A DNA stretch of 64,000 nt from Sipunculus nudus (lineage: Eukaryota; Annelida; Sipuncula; Golfingiida; Sipunculidae): positions 21,165,839-21,229,838 of the forward strand of contig CM049316.1 in the NCBI GenBank assembly GCA_026874595.1. The letters are read 5' to 3'. How positions within the stretch are numbered: position 1 is the first letter of the stretch; the number at the start of each line of letters is the position of its first letter. This document shows, in pieces, positions 28,248 through 37,922 of this stretch. The position numbers and the translations under genes were made by a program. The notes under the pieces were generated by a model. That model did no database searches, had not been told where the DNA came from, and saw nothing but the letters and a program-made list of their open reading frames with translations.

Positions 28248-28835
28248 TCAACATAAATATATACGTATCTTGTTTGATGCGCGCACATTGCATTGGGGGC
28301 AAACCTGAAGCTGAGCAGAGCATGTGTTGCACACCAGCAGGTGATTGCAAGGCAAGAAGACGACACTCACTTCCTCTGCAAAACACACCTTGCACAAACA
28401 CCTGTCCTCGTTTTGTCCTTCGTCTTGTATTGGGGTTTGACGTCTTGTTTGTTGATCGGTAGTTTTGGGTGACGCCAAGACGTTTTCATGCGAGGTTACG
28501 CTTAGGCGTGCATCCAGGAAAGAGCATCCATGTGTCCGTTTGGCATGCTCTACCCACGGGTCGTGTTCTGGCAACCACTGGTCAAGAAGGACACCGCATT
28601 GGAAACACTTAACCTTGTCTGCGCTGCCCGTGTAATACAAGCCAGCTTCTGCCAGCCTGGCAGGCTTTTGTATGTCGCGTACAGGCCAGTTCGGTAAAAA
28701 CGACGCCAGGCGATCTATGTACTGTTGCATAGAAGGCTGAGTTAAATAGACGGTGGGTAATACCTCCTGTCCTACAACCTCAGTTAACGTTGTTACCTTT
28801 CTCATGGCGGGCACGGAGAGAGATATGTCAGACAT
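28248..28835 (-). CDS. IAP-like protein: one BIR and a RING finger
   Basis: A 195-residue inhibitor-of-apoptosis protein. The BIR domain spans about residues 38-108 with zinc ligands C77, C80, H97 and C104. The C-terminal RING (C148, C151, C163, H165, C169, C172, C179, C182) follows the C3HC4 pattern of IAP E3 ligases. Such proteins bind caspases or pro-apoptotic partners and ubiquitinate them. The start is the ATG at 28835. A TATA box (TATATAGCC) lies about 50 bases upstream at 28882-28890. It is the downstream member of a cluster of three IAP genes on the minus strand, a family known to be expanded in malacoherpesviruses. Confidence 0.9.
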   Translation of the reverse strand: MSDISLSVPAMRKVTTLTEVVGQEVLPTVYLTQPSMQQYIDRLASFLPNWPVRDIQKPARLAEAGLYYTGSADKVKCFQCGVLLDQWLPEHDPWVEHAKRTHGCSFLDARLSVTSHENVLASPKTTDQQTRRQTPIQDEGQNEDRCLCKVCFAEEVSVVFLPCNHLLVCNTCSAQLQVCPQCNVRASNKIRIYLC

Positions 28836-29152
28836 GTTAACGGATGGTCGAGTACAGACTGCAGTGCAGTCCCTGGAGCGCGGCTATATATGGAAGACGT
28901 GGGGAATATGTGTTGTGCAACACGGCAGACCACGTGCCTTTATGCTAAGCGATCTACGTGGTGTAACGGGGGCTATACATGATACATACACACCACTAAC
29001 TGTATATGGCAAATATGTATGTATCAGAAATGAAGCGGTAGCAGTAACAACACTTAGGGGGAGAGTCAAATATTGTACCTCTTTTCACACTGCGTGTCGG
29101 TGTAGTATACGCACGAATCGTTATTTACCATCATATGACCCTTGTGTGTCAT
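28836..29152. other. Intergenic region between IAP genes
   Basis: It contains the TATA box of the downstream IAP gene (28882-28890) and AT-rich sequence. No ORF with coding character is seen. Confidence 0.5.
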
Positions 29153-30247
29153 TCACATAAATGTTTTCACTGTGGCTTTAATGAGTTCACGACAAATGGG
29201 ACATTTTTGCAGCTGCAGGGAACAGTCAAGGCAACAGACCAAATGGCTGCATGGTAAGAAGACGATGTTAACCTCGCTCGTCAGACAGACTTTGCACTTC
29301 GTCTTGTCGCGGAGTGCCTGTATTTCTGCGGAAAGTGTATCACGGCGTTCTTTGTCATCAGCCGTTTCCCCGGCGCTACTACCTGTCGGCTGTGGGGCCT
29401 TTTCGCTTTCTTTGTCATCTGCTGTTTCCCCGGCGCTACCAGGTGTCGGCTGTGGGACCTGTTCGCTTTTCTTATTTTGCTTCTTCTTCTGTGTCTTCTT
29501 TTTCTTACGTTTCTTAGAGCTATCAGAACATTTCTCTGTTTTCTGGGTGCTCGTTCCTGTTGCCTCCTCACCCTGGCTTGTTCCACACTCGCCGTTCTTG
29601 CACGCTGAGGCTGCAACAGAGGTAGAAGCATTTTCCGGTTCGTTTTCATCCTCCGAATCAATCTCTGTATGTGCAATGTTTGCATATGTGACTGTTTTTT
29701 CAAAACGGCTTTGAGTCACTTCAAACTTTTTTACAGCATCCATCAGTTCATTGATGTCAACACATGCCCGTCCCTTTAGTCGCATAGCACCCTTAATGCT
29801 ATCCCTTGTAAAGCCCATTTCAAGTGCCTCTTTCACCATTGGTGTAGTCATAAAAGAAGCAACAACGTCAGAAATATCAGTTCGTGAACGGTTCTCACCC
29901 GCCTGTTCAGACTGGTCTATCATACCGTTGATGGCATTCTGGACCTCCGGTATGTGTCTGCATGCATTCAGGAACTCACAGCGGGGGAACCAACGTGCGT
30001 GTTCGGTCCAAGGATTATCGTCTGCATCCCAATTACAAAGTCCACCTCCGCACATAAAACAGCGTACACGGTCGTCCTGGCCTATGTAAAAGAAGCCCGC
30101 TTGACAGAGTCTGGCGACAGGTTGAATTGACGACGCCTGCCACAGTCTGAATGACCTGAACCGGATCGCTACGTCAGCGTATTGTGGATGTGCCGCGTGG
30201 TGCATCATCGTTCTGATGCTTGCCGCGTCACACATCTCATCAGGTGC
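29153..30247 (-). CDS. cIAP-like protein, exon 2: BIR, UBA and RING
   Basis: The second exon of a spliced IAP gene, 364 residues. It encodes a BIR domain (CFMCGGGLCNW..H......C), then a UBA-like helical domain (MVKEALEMGFTRDSIKGAM). A Lys-rich basic stretch and a duplicated ~20-residue motif (GSAGETADDKE and SSAGETADDKE) follow, and then a C-terminal RING (CKVCLTSEVNIVFLPCSH...CPIC). BIR-UBA-RING is the arrangement of animal cIAP/XIAP proteins and not of small baculovirus IAPs, which suggests capture from a host. The acceptor is TCTGTTTTTCAG ending at 30248. Read alone the frame could start at an ATG at 30295, so an unspliced shorter product is possible. Confidence 0.85.
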   Translation of the reverse strand, partial: APDEMCDAASIRTMMHHAAHPQYADVAIRFRSFRLWQASSIQPVARLCQAGFFYIGQDDRVRCFMCGGGLCNWDADDNPWTEHARWFPRCEFLNACRHIPEVQNAINGMIDQSEQAGENRSRTDISDVVASFMTTPMVKEALEMGFTRDSIKGAMRLKGRACVDINELMDAVKKFEVTQSRFEKTVTYANIAHTEIDSEDENEPENASTSVAASACKNGECGTSQGEEATGTSTQKTEKCSDSSKKRKKKKTQKKKQNKKSEQVPQPTPGSAGETADDKESEKAPQPTGSSAGETADDKERRDTLSAEIQALRDKTKCKVCLTSEVNIVFLPCSHLVCCLDCSLQLQKCPICRELIKATVKTFM

Positions 30248-30469
30248 CTGAAAAACAGAACAGACTTTATTGTCGTAACGTGCAATGACGTCCACATGAT
30301 CATATGTCCGTTTCAGTTAAACGCACATGTTACCCATACGTTTCTCACAACAGCAAAACACCCCGCAAACCTTTACATGCGCTGTAATCTATGATCAAAT
30401 GTATAACAATTTGACAGTTTCGCTATGTATGTATCAGCTCTATAACGTGATTGCAAACATTTAACTTAC
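30248..30469 (-). other. Intron in the cIAP-like gene
   Basis: A 222-base intron. The donor GTAAGT at 30469-30464 is followed at once by an in-frame TAA if unspliced. The acceptor is TTTTTCAG at 30255-30248. Both flanking exons are in phase 0. The upstream frame lacks a RING and the downstream frame lacks the first BIR; together they form a standard animal IAP layout. Confidence 0.75.
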
Positions 30470-31240
30470 CCCAGGGGTCTCTGGAATATTGGACGTGCTG
30501 ACACTGGTTCTCTGCAAAGATAGGTTCTGCATATCCTGGCTCAATGTCGACATGCCCGGTGTAGAATTTGACGGTGTTAGAGCCCGAGGTTTTTCCCTAC
30601 CCGTTTCTGCTTCCCGAGGTTTATCCTGACCTGTATTGAATGCAGCGGGCATGCTGGACGGGCCAGCAGCAGCTTGAACATGGGACTGTGGAGAACGCCC
30701 TTCATTGTTGGGTTGCAATGAAGTTAAAGTTTCCTTCACAGCAATCTTCAGTTGTGGCACTTTACATTTTGCTCCAGTGTTGCCAAAGAAGGTGAATATA
30801 AACGGTAAGGGCACATTGTTTGTGTTAGATGTAGCGCTACCACTTGCTCCACCTGTTGTCTCAGAGGCAGTCTGTCTCAGTAATGTGACCTTGCGTTCTT
30901 CTTCGCGTATTCTGTCCAACGAAAACACTTCATTTTCAGCGACCATAGGAACATTTCCAATGTCGATTCCTAAAACGAACTGGCACCTAGGAGCGTGTCT
31001 CTCGTGTTCGGACAACGGGAGGTCCGTTTCCACCCAACGTTTCAGACGAATGTCACAAACAAAGCACTTTACCTCATCTTCACGCCCTGTATAATAGAAC
31101 CCGACTTTTGCCAGAGCTGTCGGAAATGCTGGGTTTCCTTTCGGCCACGTTTTGTATGACACCAGCCGGTTGATCTCATATCTGTAATGTTCACGGTCAC
31201 TGACAATCTCTCCCGTCAAGTTATTATATATAGTTACCAT
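30470..31240 (-). CDS. cIAP-like protein, exon 1: first BIR
   Basis: 257 codons from the ATG at 31240. The BIR domain is at about residues 25-95 (GFYYTGREDEVKCFVC, then H and C ligands in HERHAPRCQF). It is followed by a long Ser/Thr/Pro/Asn-rich linker without other domains. The exon ends at a consensus donor and continues in the BIR-UBA-RING exon at 30247. Together they give a two-BIR, UBA, RING protein of about 621 residues. A TATA box (TTATATAC on the minus strand) lies at about 31262-31269. Confidence 0.85.
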
Positions 31241-31865
31241 ATTGGACAGACAACCTGTGGTGTATATAAGTTCCAGACGAGCTCAGCAGCACGATAGTCA
31301 TATGGAATCAATTGTAGAGCCCTGTGCCAAATAACAGTCACTCCGTTTATTAATGACAGGATGCTGACTTATGATGCCGAAACTGAACAGTCGACGTCCG
31401 CGGCGGTTATGCTGAACATTCTGTTGTGCTGAGCTTATATAGCAAGAAAGCAGACATGACGTCAAACATAGGAAATTCCACAACACGCACAAACAACGTT
31501 TTGTAAAACATGTTTAATGGCAGGGGTAACGTGACTCACAAACACATATATCAAATAACTACGTAAACACCAAAAAAACTCCCTGCTGGTGTGCGTCATA
31601 ACCGAAACATACGACCAACGACGTTTTATACATTGTTTCCATAAACCACGTTTAAGTAGCAGGGTATCCGGTACGTGATTAGCAGTCATATCCTCTTACA
31701 AAGACATCACGTCCTTGACACTCGTATGAGCGAGTATGGTTTGTTTTACATACAGAGGTGTACATATGATGATGACACTGATATATTAACACTTAACACA
31801 TATTAGTATATTCCTAATTTCGTGAAAGTTAACGGTCACTGTACTATTCACATGGTTCGATAGGT
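31241..31865. other. Intergenic region with a weak diverged direct repeat
   Basis: No supported gene. Two stretches near 31495-31535 and 31618-31680 share a loose pattern (ACGTTTT ... GTTTAA..GCAGGG ... ACGTGA), perhaps an old duplication. The promoter of the spliced IAP gene is at its left end and the probable 3' end of the next IAP gene's transcript is at its right end. Confidence 0.4.
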
Positions 31866-32753
31866 TCAAGCGATGAACACGTTTGCACTGCCATATATAG
31901 GTTCACGGCACACGGGACAGTGGAGCAAACACAGAGCACACTGGTTGCAGACGATTATATGTTTGCAGGGGAAAAAGATAACCTCCACTTCGTTTTCTAA
32001 GCAGACGGTGCACAACAGTGTGCGTCCTGTTTCCGCACGGCCGAACGTTTCACCGCCGACATCGAATGTGTCATGTCGTGCGCCGTGGCTGGGACGTCTT
32101 TGCTGGTCGGCAACTGATCGTGGCTTACAGCGGATAACAAACAGACATTTTGGGCTAAACCTTTCGTGTGCTTTCCATGGGTCATCGTTTGGTCCAAACT
32201 CCCCGCACTTCTTACCGCAGCAGAAGCATCGGGTCTGTGCGCCTACTCCTAGGTGAAAAAAACCTGCTTCAGCCATTTGCTCGGATGGGGGCACAGTCCC
32301 TATTGGCCAGCGGCGGTGTAACGGTTTGAACGAGTCAAGTCTCTCCTCAAGTGTTCCCATGGCGGGTACGACAGGGTTGTGCTTGCGTATTCCCAAAGCC
32401 TCCATAGTGTGAAATGACGTTGGATCAAGACTGTCTGGCGCCGGGATGTTGTCAGTCGGTTTCCCGTTGATAAAGGGACATGCGTTTCCAAAGTACAACA
32501 TATGGAACCACATAGGACAGAAACCTGTGGGATACTCAGTGAAAGATGCTGCACAAAAGGCGCAGTTGATCACGGCAGAAATGTCGTCGTAGTAAAACCC
32601 CGAAGCAGCCATCATGCGGGGTTTGATCATATCTTTTCCTGGCCAACTTTCAAACGTTTTCCTGCGGCACAGTTCGCTCTTCATACGTTTGACCTTCACA
32701 TCTGGCGTTTCGGCCAGCTGTTGCCAACGGAATTTACTGTTTCCTTTACCCAT
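31866..32753 (-). CDS. IAP-like protein: two BIR domains and a RING finger
   Basis: 295 residues from the ATG at 32753; the longer frame starts with GTG. The first BIR (about residues 25-95) is degenerate: CAFC, then H, with seven residues before the last Cys. The second (about 145-215) is canonical (GFFHLGVGAQTRCFCC..H......C). The C-terminal RING (CTVCLENEVEVIFFPCKH...CPVC) completes an arrangement like baculovirus IAPs. It is expected to act in the cytoplasm against caspase-dependent death. It is the upstream member of the IAP cluster and clearly not a recent duplicate of the others. Confidence 0.88.
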   Translation of the reverse strand: MGKGNSKFRWQQLAETPDVKVKRMKSELCRRKTFESWPGKDMIKPRMMAASGFYYDDISAVINCAFCAASFTEYPTGFCPMWFHMLYFGNACPFINGKPTDNIPAPDSLDPTSFHTMEALGIRKHNPVVPAMGTLEERLDSFKPLHRRWPIGTVPPSEQMAEAGFFHLGVGAQTRCFCCGKKCGEFGPNDDPWKAHERFSPKCLFVIRCKPRSVADQQRRPSHGARHDTFDVGGETFGRAETGRTLLCTVCLENEVEVIFFPCKHIIVCNQCALCLLHCPVCREPIYGSANVFIA

Positions 32754-33413
32754 CCCGATCACTTAATTCGGAACAACACGTCTACAAGAATGTCTGGTGC
32801 ATTCAATGCTGCCTCGTCACGTACTATCCTTTATATGGACAGTGCGTGTGGTTACATCAGCGTTTTTCTGCGACGTTGCACACGACCCTCTTCTGTCAAT
32901 GACCGTTCGACAAAAACATGTTCAGGCATGACACGTTTCCAAGGTCAGTGTCCCAAACAGGTTGCCACTTGCATTCGAAAGTGATAGGGCACTCTAGTGT
33001 GCACGTGACCATCATGTGCACGTGTGTTGTTGTTGCGCAACGAAACTACTCGTATGTATGGGGGGGGGGGGGGGCTGCGGCACGTCGGCCTTGGGAACGT
33101 GCCGTGACATGCCTGTTTTGTCTAGACGGCGGCGAGTGTTCAGGCACAAAAAAACAGGTCTGACGTAAACCCTGATAATTTATGAGACACGGAGAAAACC
33201 AGGTCAGTGCACCGCACGTGCGCTTTGTAATAGGTGCGACTGCACCGGTGAAAAGGCGTATAGTTCAGACTGTCTGTCGCGTATGGCCGTTTTCTTACAC
33301 GGTGAACTGACCTTGTGATGGTATACCCGTGTACACGTTTATTTGATATATATGTAACATGGATTGGACTGACACATAACCTGTCATTGTATATTCAACG
33401 TTGATGCGTCCTC
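32754..33413. other. Intergenic region with G15 run and divergent promoters
   Basis: It lies between the divergent IAP and terminase genes. It contains a G15 homopolymer (33060-33074), CACGTG boxes near 33004 and 33215-33220, and a TATATATA-type box at 33345-33353 upstream of the terminase ATG. No supported ORF. Confidence 0.5.
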
Positions 33414-34565
33414 ATGGATGTCAGGGGCATAACCGGACAAACCTACGGGTCTGTTCAAAATCGGAAAAAATCACAGAAGACAGAAGGGCAGACGGCTGTT
33501 CGCGGCAGCAATCGTGACATCACACATAATGATCGCGAGAGTGAAGCGTGGAACACCGCGCCACGGGTTTACCCTGTCACTGCATACCGCCCCAGGGAAT
33601 GGCAGGTCAACCAACACCCTTTAGTGCGTGACGTCCCTGACTGCACTTTGAGACACCCACTGTTCTCTTGGGTGGTGGATGATGTGTTCGACGATTACCT
33701 GTTCTGGAGGTCGGGTGTTTGCCGGTTACAGAGCAATGCCGAACTGCTTCAAAATGGCAAAGCGGACGACTTGTACAAGGAGTTTGACTCGCATAACCGT
33801 AGTCCGTCATCACGCAGTTTCACTGACATATGGCTCAACACAGAAGCGGGAGTTCGCCAGAACCATGCGCACGTCTGCATTCCCCTGGCTTCACAGATAC
33901 CCATGACCCTGTTTGAATTGCACGACTGGATGAAACACTCTGTGACCGGGATGTCTTCACGGTTGCGACCAGTGTCTCCCTCAGACAGGCTGGCTTTGGA
34001 TGAAAGCGTGTGGCAGAACACTGAAACGCGAGCGGTGCTCAACTGGCTTAGTTTGTTACATTTGTTTTTTAAATACAAAGACATCGTTCTTGAACCGTTT
34101 CAGGGTCTCATGGTTATGCATATCGTCGCCTTTTCTGCCGCAGCGCGTGCGCCGGAGCACAACCACATGTTGCAGCGGATCATCAAACGATTTTTCATAG
34201 CGGGAGGATACAGCCGGCGTGTTATGACCGAAAGCCGGACGTCAAATATATGCGTGGCCCTCGTTCCCAGGCGCATGGGCAAAACATACATCACACAGGT
34301 CACGCTGGCGGCGGGCATGCGGGCGACTGATATGCGGTTTGCATATTTTTCGTGTTCGCATGATCTCAGCCGTAAGGTAAAGGCAGATACTGTGCAACAC
34401 GTCAACTCCATGCAGCTGATACTCGATCATTTGGACGCCAAGGCCAAACAACGTTTCCGAACGACCGTCAATCAGCAAAATCCTATGTACGAACCGAAGT
34501 TGGCGATACATTTTGAAAACGGGTTGCACACGGAAATGTTTTTCCTCAGCTTGGGGAATCAAAAT
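33414..34565 (+). CDS. Terminase large (ATPase) subunit, UL15/UL89-like, exon 1
   Basis: The first exon of the DNA-packaging motor, 384 codons from the ATG at 33414. The Walker A motif VPRRMGKT (codons at 34263-34286) closely matches the herpesvirus terminase form. A TATA box lies at 33345-33353. The exon ends at the consensus donor AAT|GTAAGT (34566), in phase 0. The protein translocates viral DNA into the procapsid and cuts it to unit length. The intron falls between Walker A and Walker B, the same place as in the spliced terminase genes of vertebrate herpesviruses. The unspliced frame runs on to 34634 and would give a truncated protein. Confidence 0.92.
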
Positions 34566-34814
34566 GTAAGTATAACTGTAGCTGGGATAAAGCCACTGTG
34601 TCGCATGGATGTGTGTGAGGGAAGGGAGGGATGATGTGAATAATGAATGATAACGTGCAATGATTATTAGTATCTTTCATATGACACCTGAACGTCCGTG
34701 GCAGAGGTTACACATATGAAAAATGCTCACGCCAGTGTTATCGCTTGTTATATACTTTTAATAATCATTGTTGTAAATACAGCAGTGGTTCTTACAATGA
34801 AACACACTATGATT

Positions 34815-36062
34815 TCACATGGTAAAATAATTTGTGCGACCTTTCAGCAGGTCGCGCCACAAACCACAGCTAGCACACATATACAACACGTATTCATCGT
34901 CCAGTTGTTTAAGTTCCCATATGTTTTGCGGCAGGTCAGTGCAAACGCTACCCGCACGACGGTTCTGTTCTGACTGCGACGGTGTGTTTGGATCGGACAG
35001 TTCCGGTACAGCAGTCTGCAATTTGAACTTGCATGTGGTACTCCTTTCCTCTAGCATCCTGTCAATGCCATGCTTTGACATGTCCTTCTCTGCGTCAGCT
35101 ATCTGCCTGCTGACACGCGTGTACGTACTCCCTGGGGCAGCACGCCTGCCTGCTGTAACACGGTTGCACAGGTTACCTAACCATCCTGGCATGGCCGAGT
35201 TCTTGTGTTGTGACACACACGACACCCGCACAAAGCGGTTAGGGTTCCCTGCCTCCACAGGCGTCTCTGTTGGGCCACGCCAACCCGCCTGGAGAGATGC
35301 GCACAGACACTGTACGGCAGCTTGCGGGCCACCCCACCCGTTGTGTGAATACGTTTCGTCTTCTGACTGTTCACCCATGCAAGACGTGAAAAGGGCTGGC
35401 GGCACTGCAGGTACGGCGCCCGTCGCTGCGCCGTTGTCACAAAAGTACGTCCAAAAGCTTTTACAGCTAGCTTGATAAAACAACTGCGGACCTGTTCTGG
35501 CCATTATATCGGTTACATCTGACGGGTTGGTGTTGTTTGTGTAAACAGGGATGTTATCGATCTCTGCAAATCCGGCGTACTTTCCTTTCCCCCTCCCGTG
35601 AACGAACAGCCAACTGGGGTGCACAACATGGCTGTTGGCCAACGTCCGACTCTGTAGCCAGGTGATACACTCTCTGTCGGTAATGCCCAGTATGCTGCCT
35701 ACGGTGTTTTCAGGGAGGGTCACACGGTTTCCCGTTCTGTACGGTGCGCAGAGCCAAAATCTGCAAATCTGGTGGTATCCTCTGGCGGGCATCACATGTG
35801 CGCGTCCGTTCAGTTCTATTCTTACGGGAACTATACTGTGTTCGTCTGCGTTACCCTGTAGGTCGCTCAAGATGTAAATGTGGGTCTTGTTCACAACGCA
35901 TAGTGATGACGCGCCTGTCTTGCAGTTGAGGCCGTAGAATACGTTCACTGTCTGTGAACGGGGTCTGCATATACGCGTATCACCTGACACGTCTGTCACC
36001 AGAAACACGTCACCTGGCGCCGAAAACGAAGGCCTCGAGAATTTGTCTATAACGTCTACCAT
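34815..36062 (-). CDS. Unknown protein in the UL16/UL94/ORF33 position of the terminase intron
   Basis: 415 residues from the ATG at 36062; the longer frame starts with GTG. It is the first gene after terminase exon 1, on the opposite strand, which is where UL16 (alpha), UL94 (beta) and ORF33 (gamma) tegument genes lie. Its size is close to theirs. Cys residues include a C-terminal MCASCGLW, and that tegument family is Cys-rich. It also carries a FVHGRGKGK motif shared with the protein at 20429-21145. The assignment is positional; no family signature is certain. Confidence 0.7.
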   Translation of the reverse strand: MVDVIDKFSRPSFSAPGDVFLVTDVSGDTRICRPRSQTVNVFYGLNCKTGASSLCVVNKTHIYILSDLQGNADEHSIVPVRIELNGRAHVMPARGYHQICRFWLCAPYRTGNRVTLPENTVGSILGITDRECITWLQSRTLANSHVVHPSWLFVHGRGKGKYAGFAEIDNIPVYTNNTNPSDVTDIMARTGPQLFYQASCKSFWTYFCDNGAATGAVPAVPPALFTSCMGEQSEDETYSHNGWGGPQAAVQCLCASLQAGWRGPTETPVEAGNPNRFVRVSCVSQHKNSAMPGWLGNLCNRVTAGRRAAPGSTYTRVSRQIADAEKDMSKHGIDRMLEERSTTCKFKLQTAVPELSDPNTPSQSEQNRRAGSVCTDLPQNIWELKQLDDEYVLYMCASCGLWRDLLKGRTNYFTM

Positions 36063-36151
36063 TTTGGCGTCTGACAGAGCAGCTGTGCCGCCCACAGTTC
36101 AGCGACAACGTTAACACAAATAATACATGTCGGCCGGCTGACCGGCATGCT

Positions 36152-37723
36152 TCAATACAATACAGGTATAGGTTCCACCAGCGTGAAACCGATGAATTCG
36201 ATCAGCAGATCCAGAGGGTACGAAAGCCTTTGCAGCAGTTCTTCCATCATTCCGGGGTAACGCCATTCCACTGGGATGCCCCCCGGAACGTAATGTCGTG
36301 TCAAACGCGAGTGCTTGTTGGGACAGAGGAACACCAAGTCATTTGGTTCACTCACGTTAATCCACATGGAACATTCGTCAGAATGTTGTTGGCCGCCGTG
36401 CGGTCCTTTGAATGTAAAATACCACACAGGCTCCATGAAGCGTACCGTTCCGTTATGCACACCAGCCCCATAAAAATGAACTTGCAAGTAATAAGGGACG
36501 TCTGGGTTTGTCCGACGGCCGTCCATATACCACTCAACGGCGGACTGCAACCTTGCGCCAAGTCCTTTATTGAAACGCAACTTTACCTGTCCACATTCCC
36601 CCCTCAGGCGACTGATCACCCTCCTGAATATCAGTACCAACGCCACAGGGTTCATGTGCGAAAAAGCCCTCATAAGTGGATCGGTCACACCGGGCACTGT
36701 ACAGCTGTCGCGAACTGTCAACCATCCGGCGTAAAGCGCGATCTGCTGGGATAATGTATCATGCACGTCCGGACAAATTGAAACGTTAGCGCACCATGTT
36801 AGAATGACGTTTATGTCATCCACCTGGTCAAACATTCTGCTCAGCATGGGGAGGCTAACTGAGGTCAGCACTCGGAAGATTTTGTCCTCGATCCCGCACT
36901 TGTACGTCCCCGTGCTCGCCGGGTCCATCTGCCGTTCTGAAAACACCTGTCCGTAATTGTGCATGTGAGATAACAGCATTACGGCCACGGATCGCCTCCT
37001 GCCTTCCTCTGTTGCAGGTACAGCCGGTTCCCAATGGCAGATGAGTCGCATGCAGGTGTGTTCAGGTGTTAAGGCTTGCATTTCTGCAGACGTGGTTTGG
37101 TCTTCCGGGGCAGGATTAGCATCATAAAACTGGTTCAGTACGCTTCGTAAATTCACTGCTGCGGACACGGTCTCTCCGGGAATGGCACTCATTTCACTTT
37201 CGGCGGTTTGCTCACCTTCCTCTGTACCAGGTAGTTTTTCCAGCGCTTTCAAGGAACGGGCGTGGATAAGCCACTCGTTGAACATGCACGTGACGCTTGA
37301 CAAAATGAAATGTACAGGCACGGTTACTCTGTCCAGCGTGTCATTGGGACCGTTATCGTTGTCAATGAACAAGATGTCCAGCCAATCTGTCAGCTCCACT
37401 GAAGAACCGGGCTCCCTGCTATACGATACAAGGTCTGGCCGTGGCATGTCAAGTTCTATGACCGTGCCTCCCACTAATGTTTCGTAGAACATGTTCCTTG
37501 GTTTGATTTCTGTGTAGCGGTTATGCCATCTGTGATCAATGGCTGACATGTAATGGGTCACCAAGCGTATCCAAAAAACTTCGTCAACGCGACGGTGGTG
37601 TAGGTACAGAAACATGGACGCCGGGGCTCCAGCGGCTGTTCTCCATATTGGTTCATAGCAATCCTCAAATGGCCTGGTCACTGCTGGTCCGGTATGTGGA
37701 TCACATAGGTCTTTTGCAGCCAT
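36152..37723 (-). CDS. Unknown protein in the UL17/UL93/ORF32 position of the terminase intron
   Basis: 523 residues from the ATG at 37723. It lacks a signal peptide and membrane segments. It has the size expected for the capsid-vertex protein encoded at this position in vertebrate herpesviruses (about 450-700 residues). The C-terminal half contains mixed beta-rich sequence (YYLQVHFYGAGVHNGTVRF). I see no motif that proves the identity. The stop is only 89 bases from the next gene's ATG, so the two are probably co-transcribed. Confidence 0.7.
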   Translation of the reverse strand: MAAKDLCDPHTGPAVTRPFEDCYEPIWRTAAGAPASMFLYLHHRRVDEVFWIRLVTHYMSAIDHRWHNRYTEIKPRNMFYETLVGGTVIELDMPRPDLVSYSREPGSSVELTDWLDILFIDNDNGPNDTLDRVTVPVHFILSSVTCMFNEWLIHARSLKALEKLPGTEEGEQTAESEMSAIPGETVSAAVNLRSVLNQFYDANPAPEDQTTSAEMQALTPEHTCMRLICHWEPAVPATEEGRRRSVAVMLLSHMHNYGQVFSERQMDPASTGTYKCGIEDKIFRVLTSVSLPMLSRMFDQVDDINVILTWCANVSICPDVHDTLSQQIALYAGWLTVRDSCTVPGVTDPLMRAFSHMNPVALVLIFRRVISRLRGECGQVKLRFNKGLGARLQSAVEWYMDGRRTNPDVPYYLQVHFYGAGVHNGTVRFMEPVWYFTFKGPHGGQQHSDECSMWINVSEPNDLVFLCPNKHSRLTRHYVPGGIPVEWRYPGMMEELLQRLSYPLDLLIEFIGFTLVEPIPVLY

Positions 37724-37800
37724 GGTTGTTTGAGGTTTTCATCGGTGGGGGGCTTTCCCGAACGGGTTTTTACTGAGGGATCCCCCAACGGGTGACGGGT

Positions 37801-37842
37801 CACCACCGCATGAAATGAACTATATGTTATTTGCGGTGGTGG
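37801..37842. promoter_or_regulatory. GC-rich hairpin with AT-rich loop between divergent genes
   Basis: CACCACCGCA at 37801-37810 pairs perfectly with TGCGGTGGTG at 37832-37841, around a 21-base AT-rich loop containing ACTATATGTTATT. It lies between the divergent genes starting at 37723 (minus) and 37923 (plus). It may be a shared promoter element or a replication origin-like palindrome. Confidence 0.5.
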
Positions 37843-37922
37843 TAGCTTATTCAGTAATGTCAACTAAACGGTAAAACGTAACGAGTATGTCTCGCAGACG
37901 TTTCCGCTGAAGTAGTCCAAAT

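Noticed and set aside
31298-31492. Small frame with a hydrophobic, signal-like beginning
   Set aside because: It has no ATG (begins with TTG) and lies in a gap with repeats; no further support.
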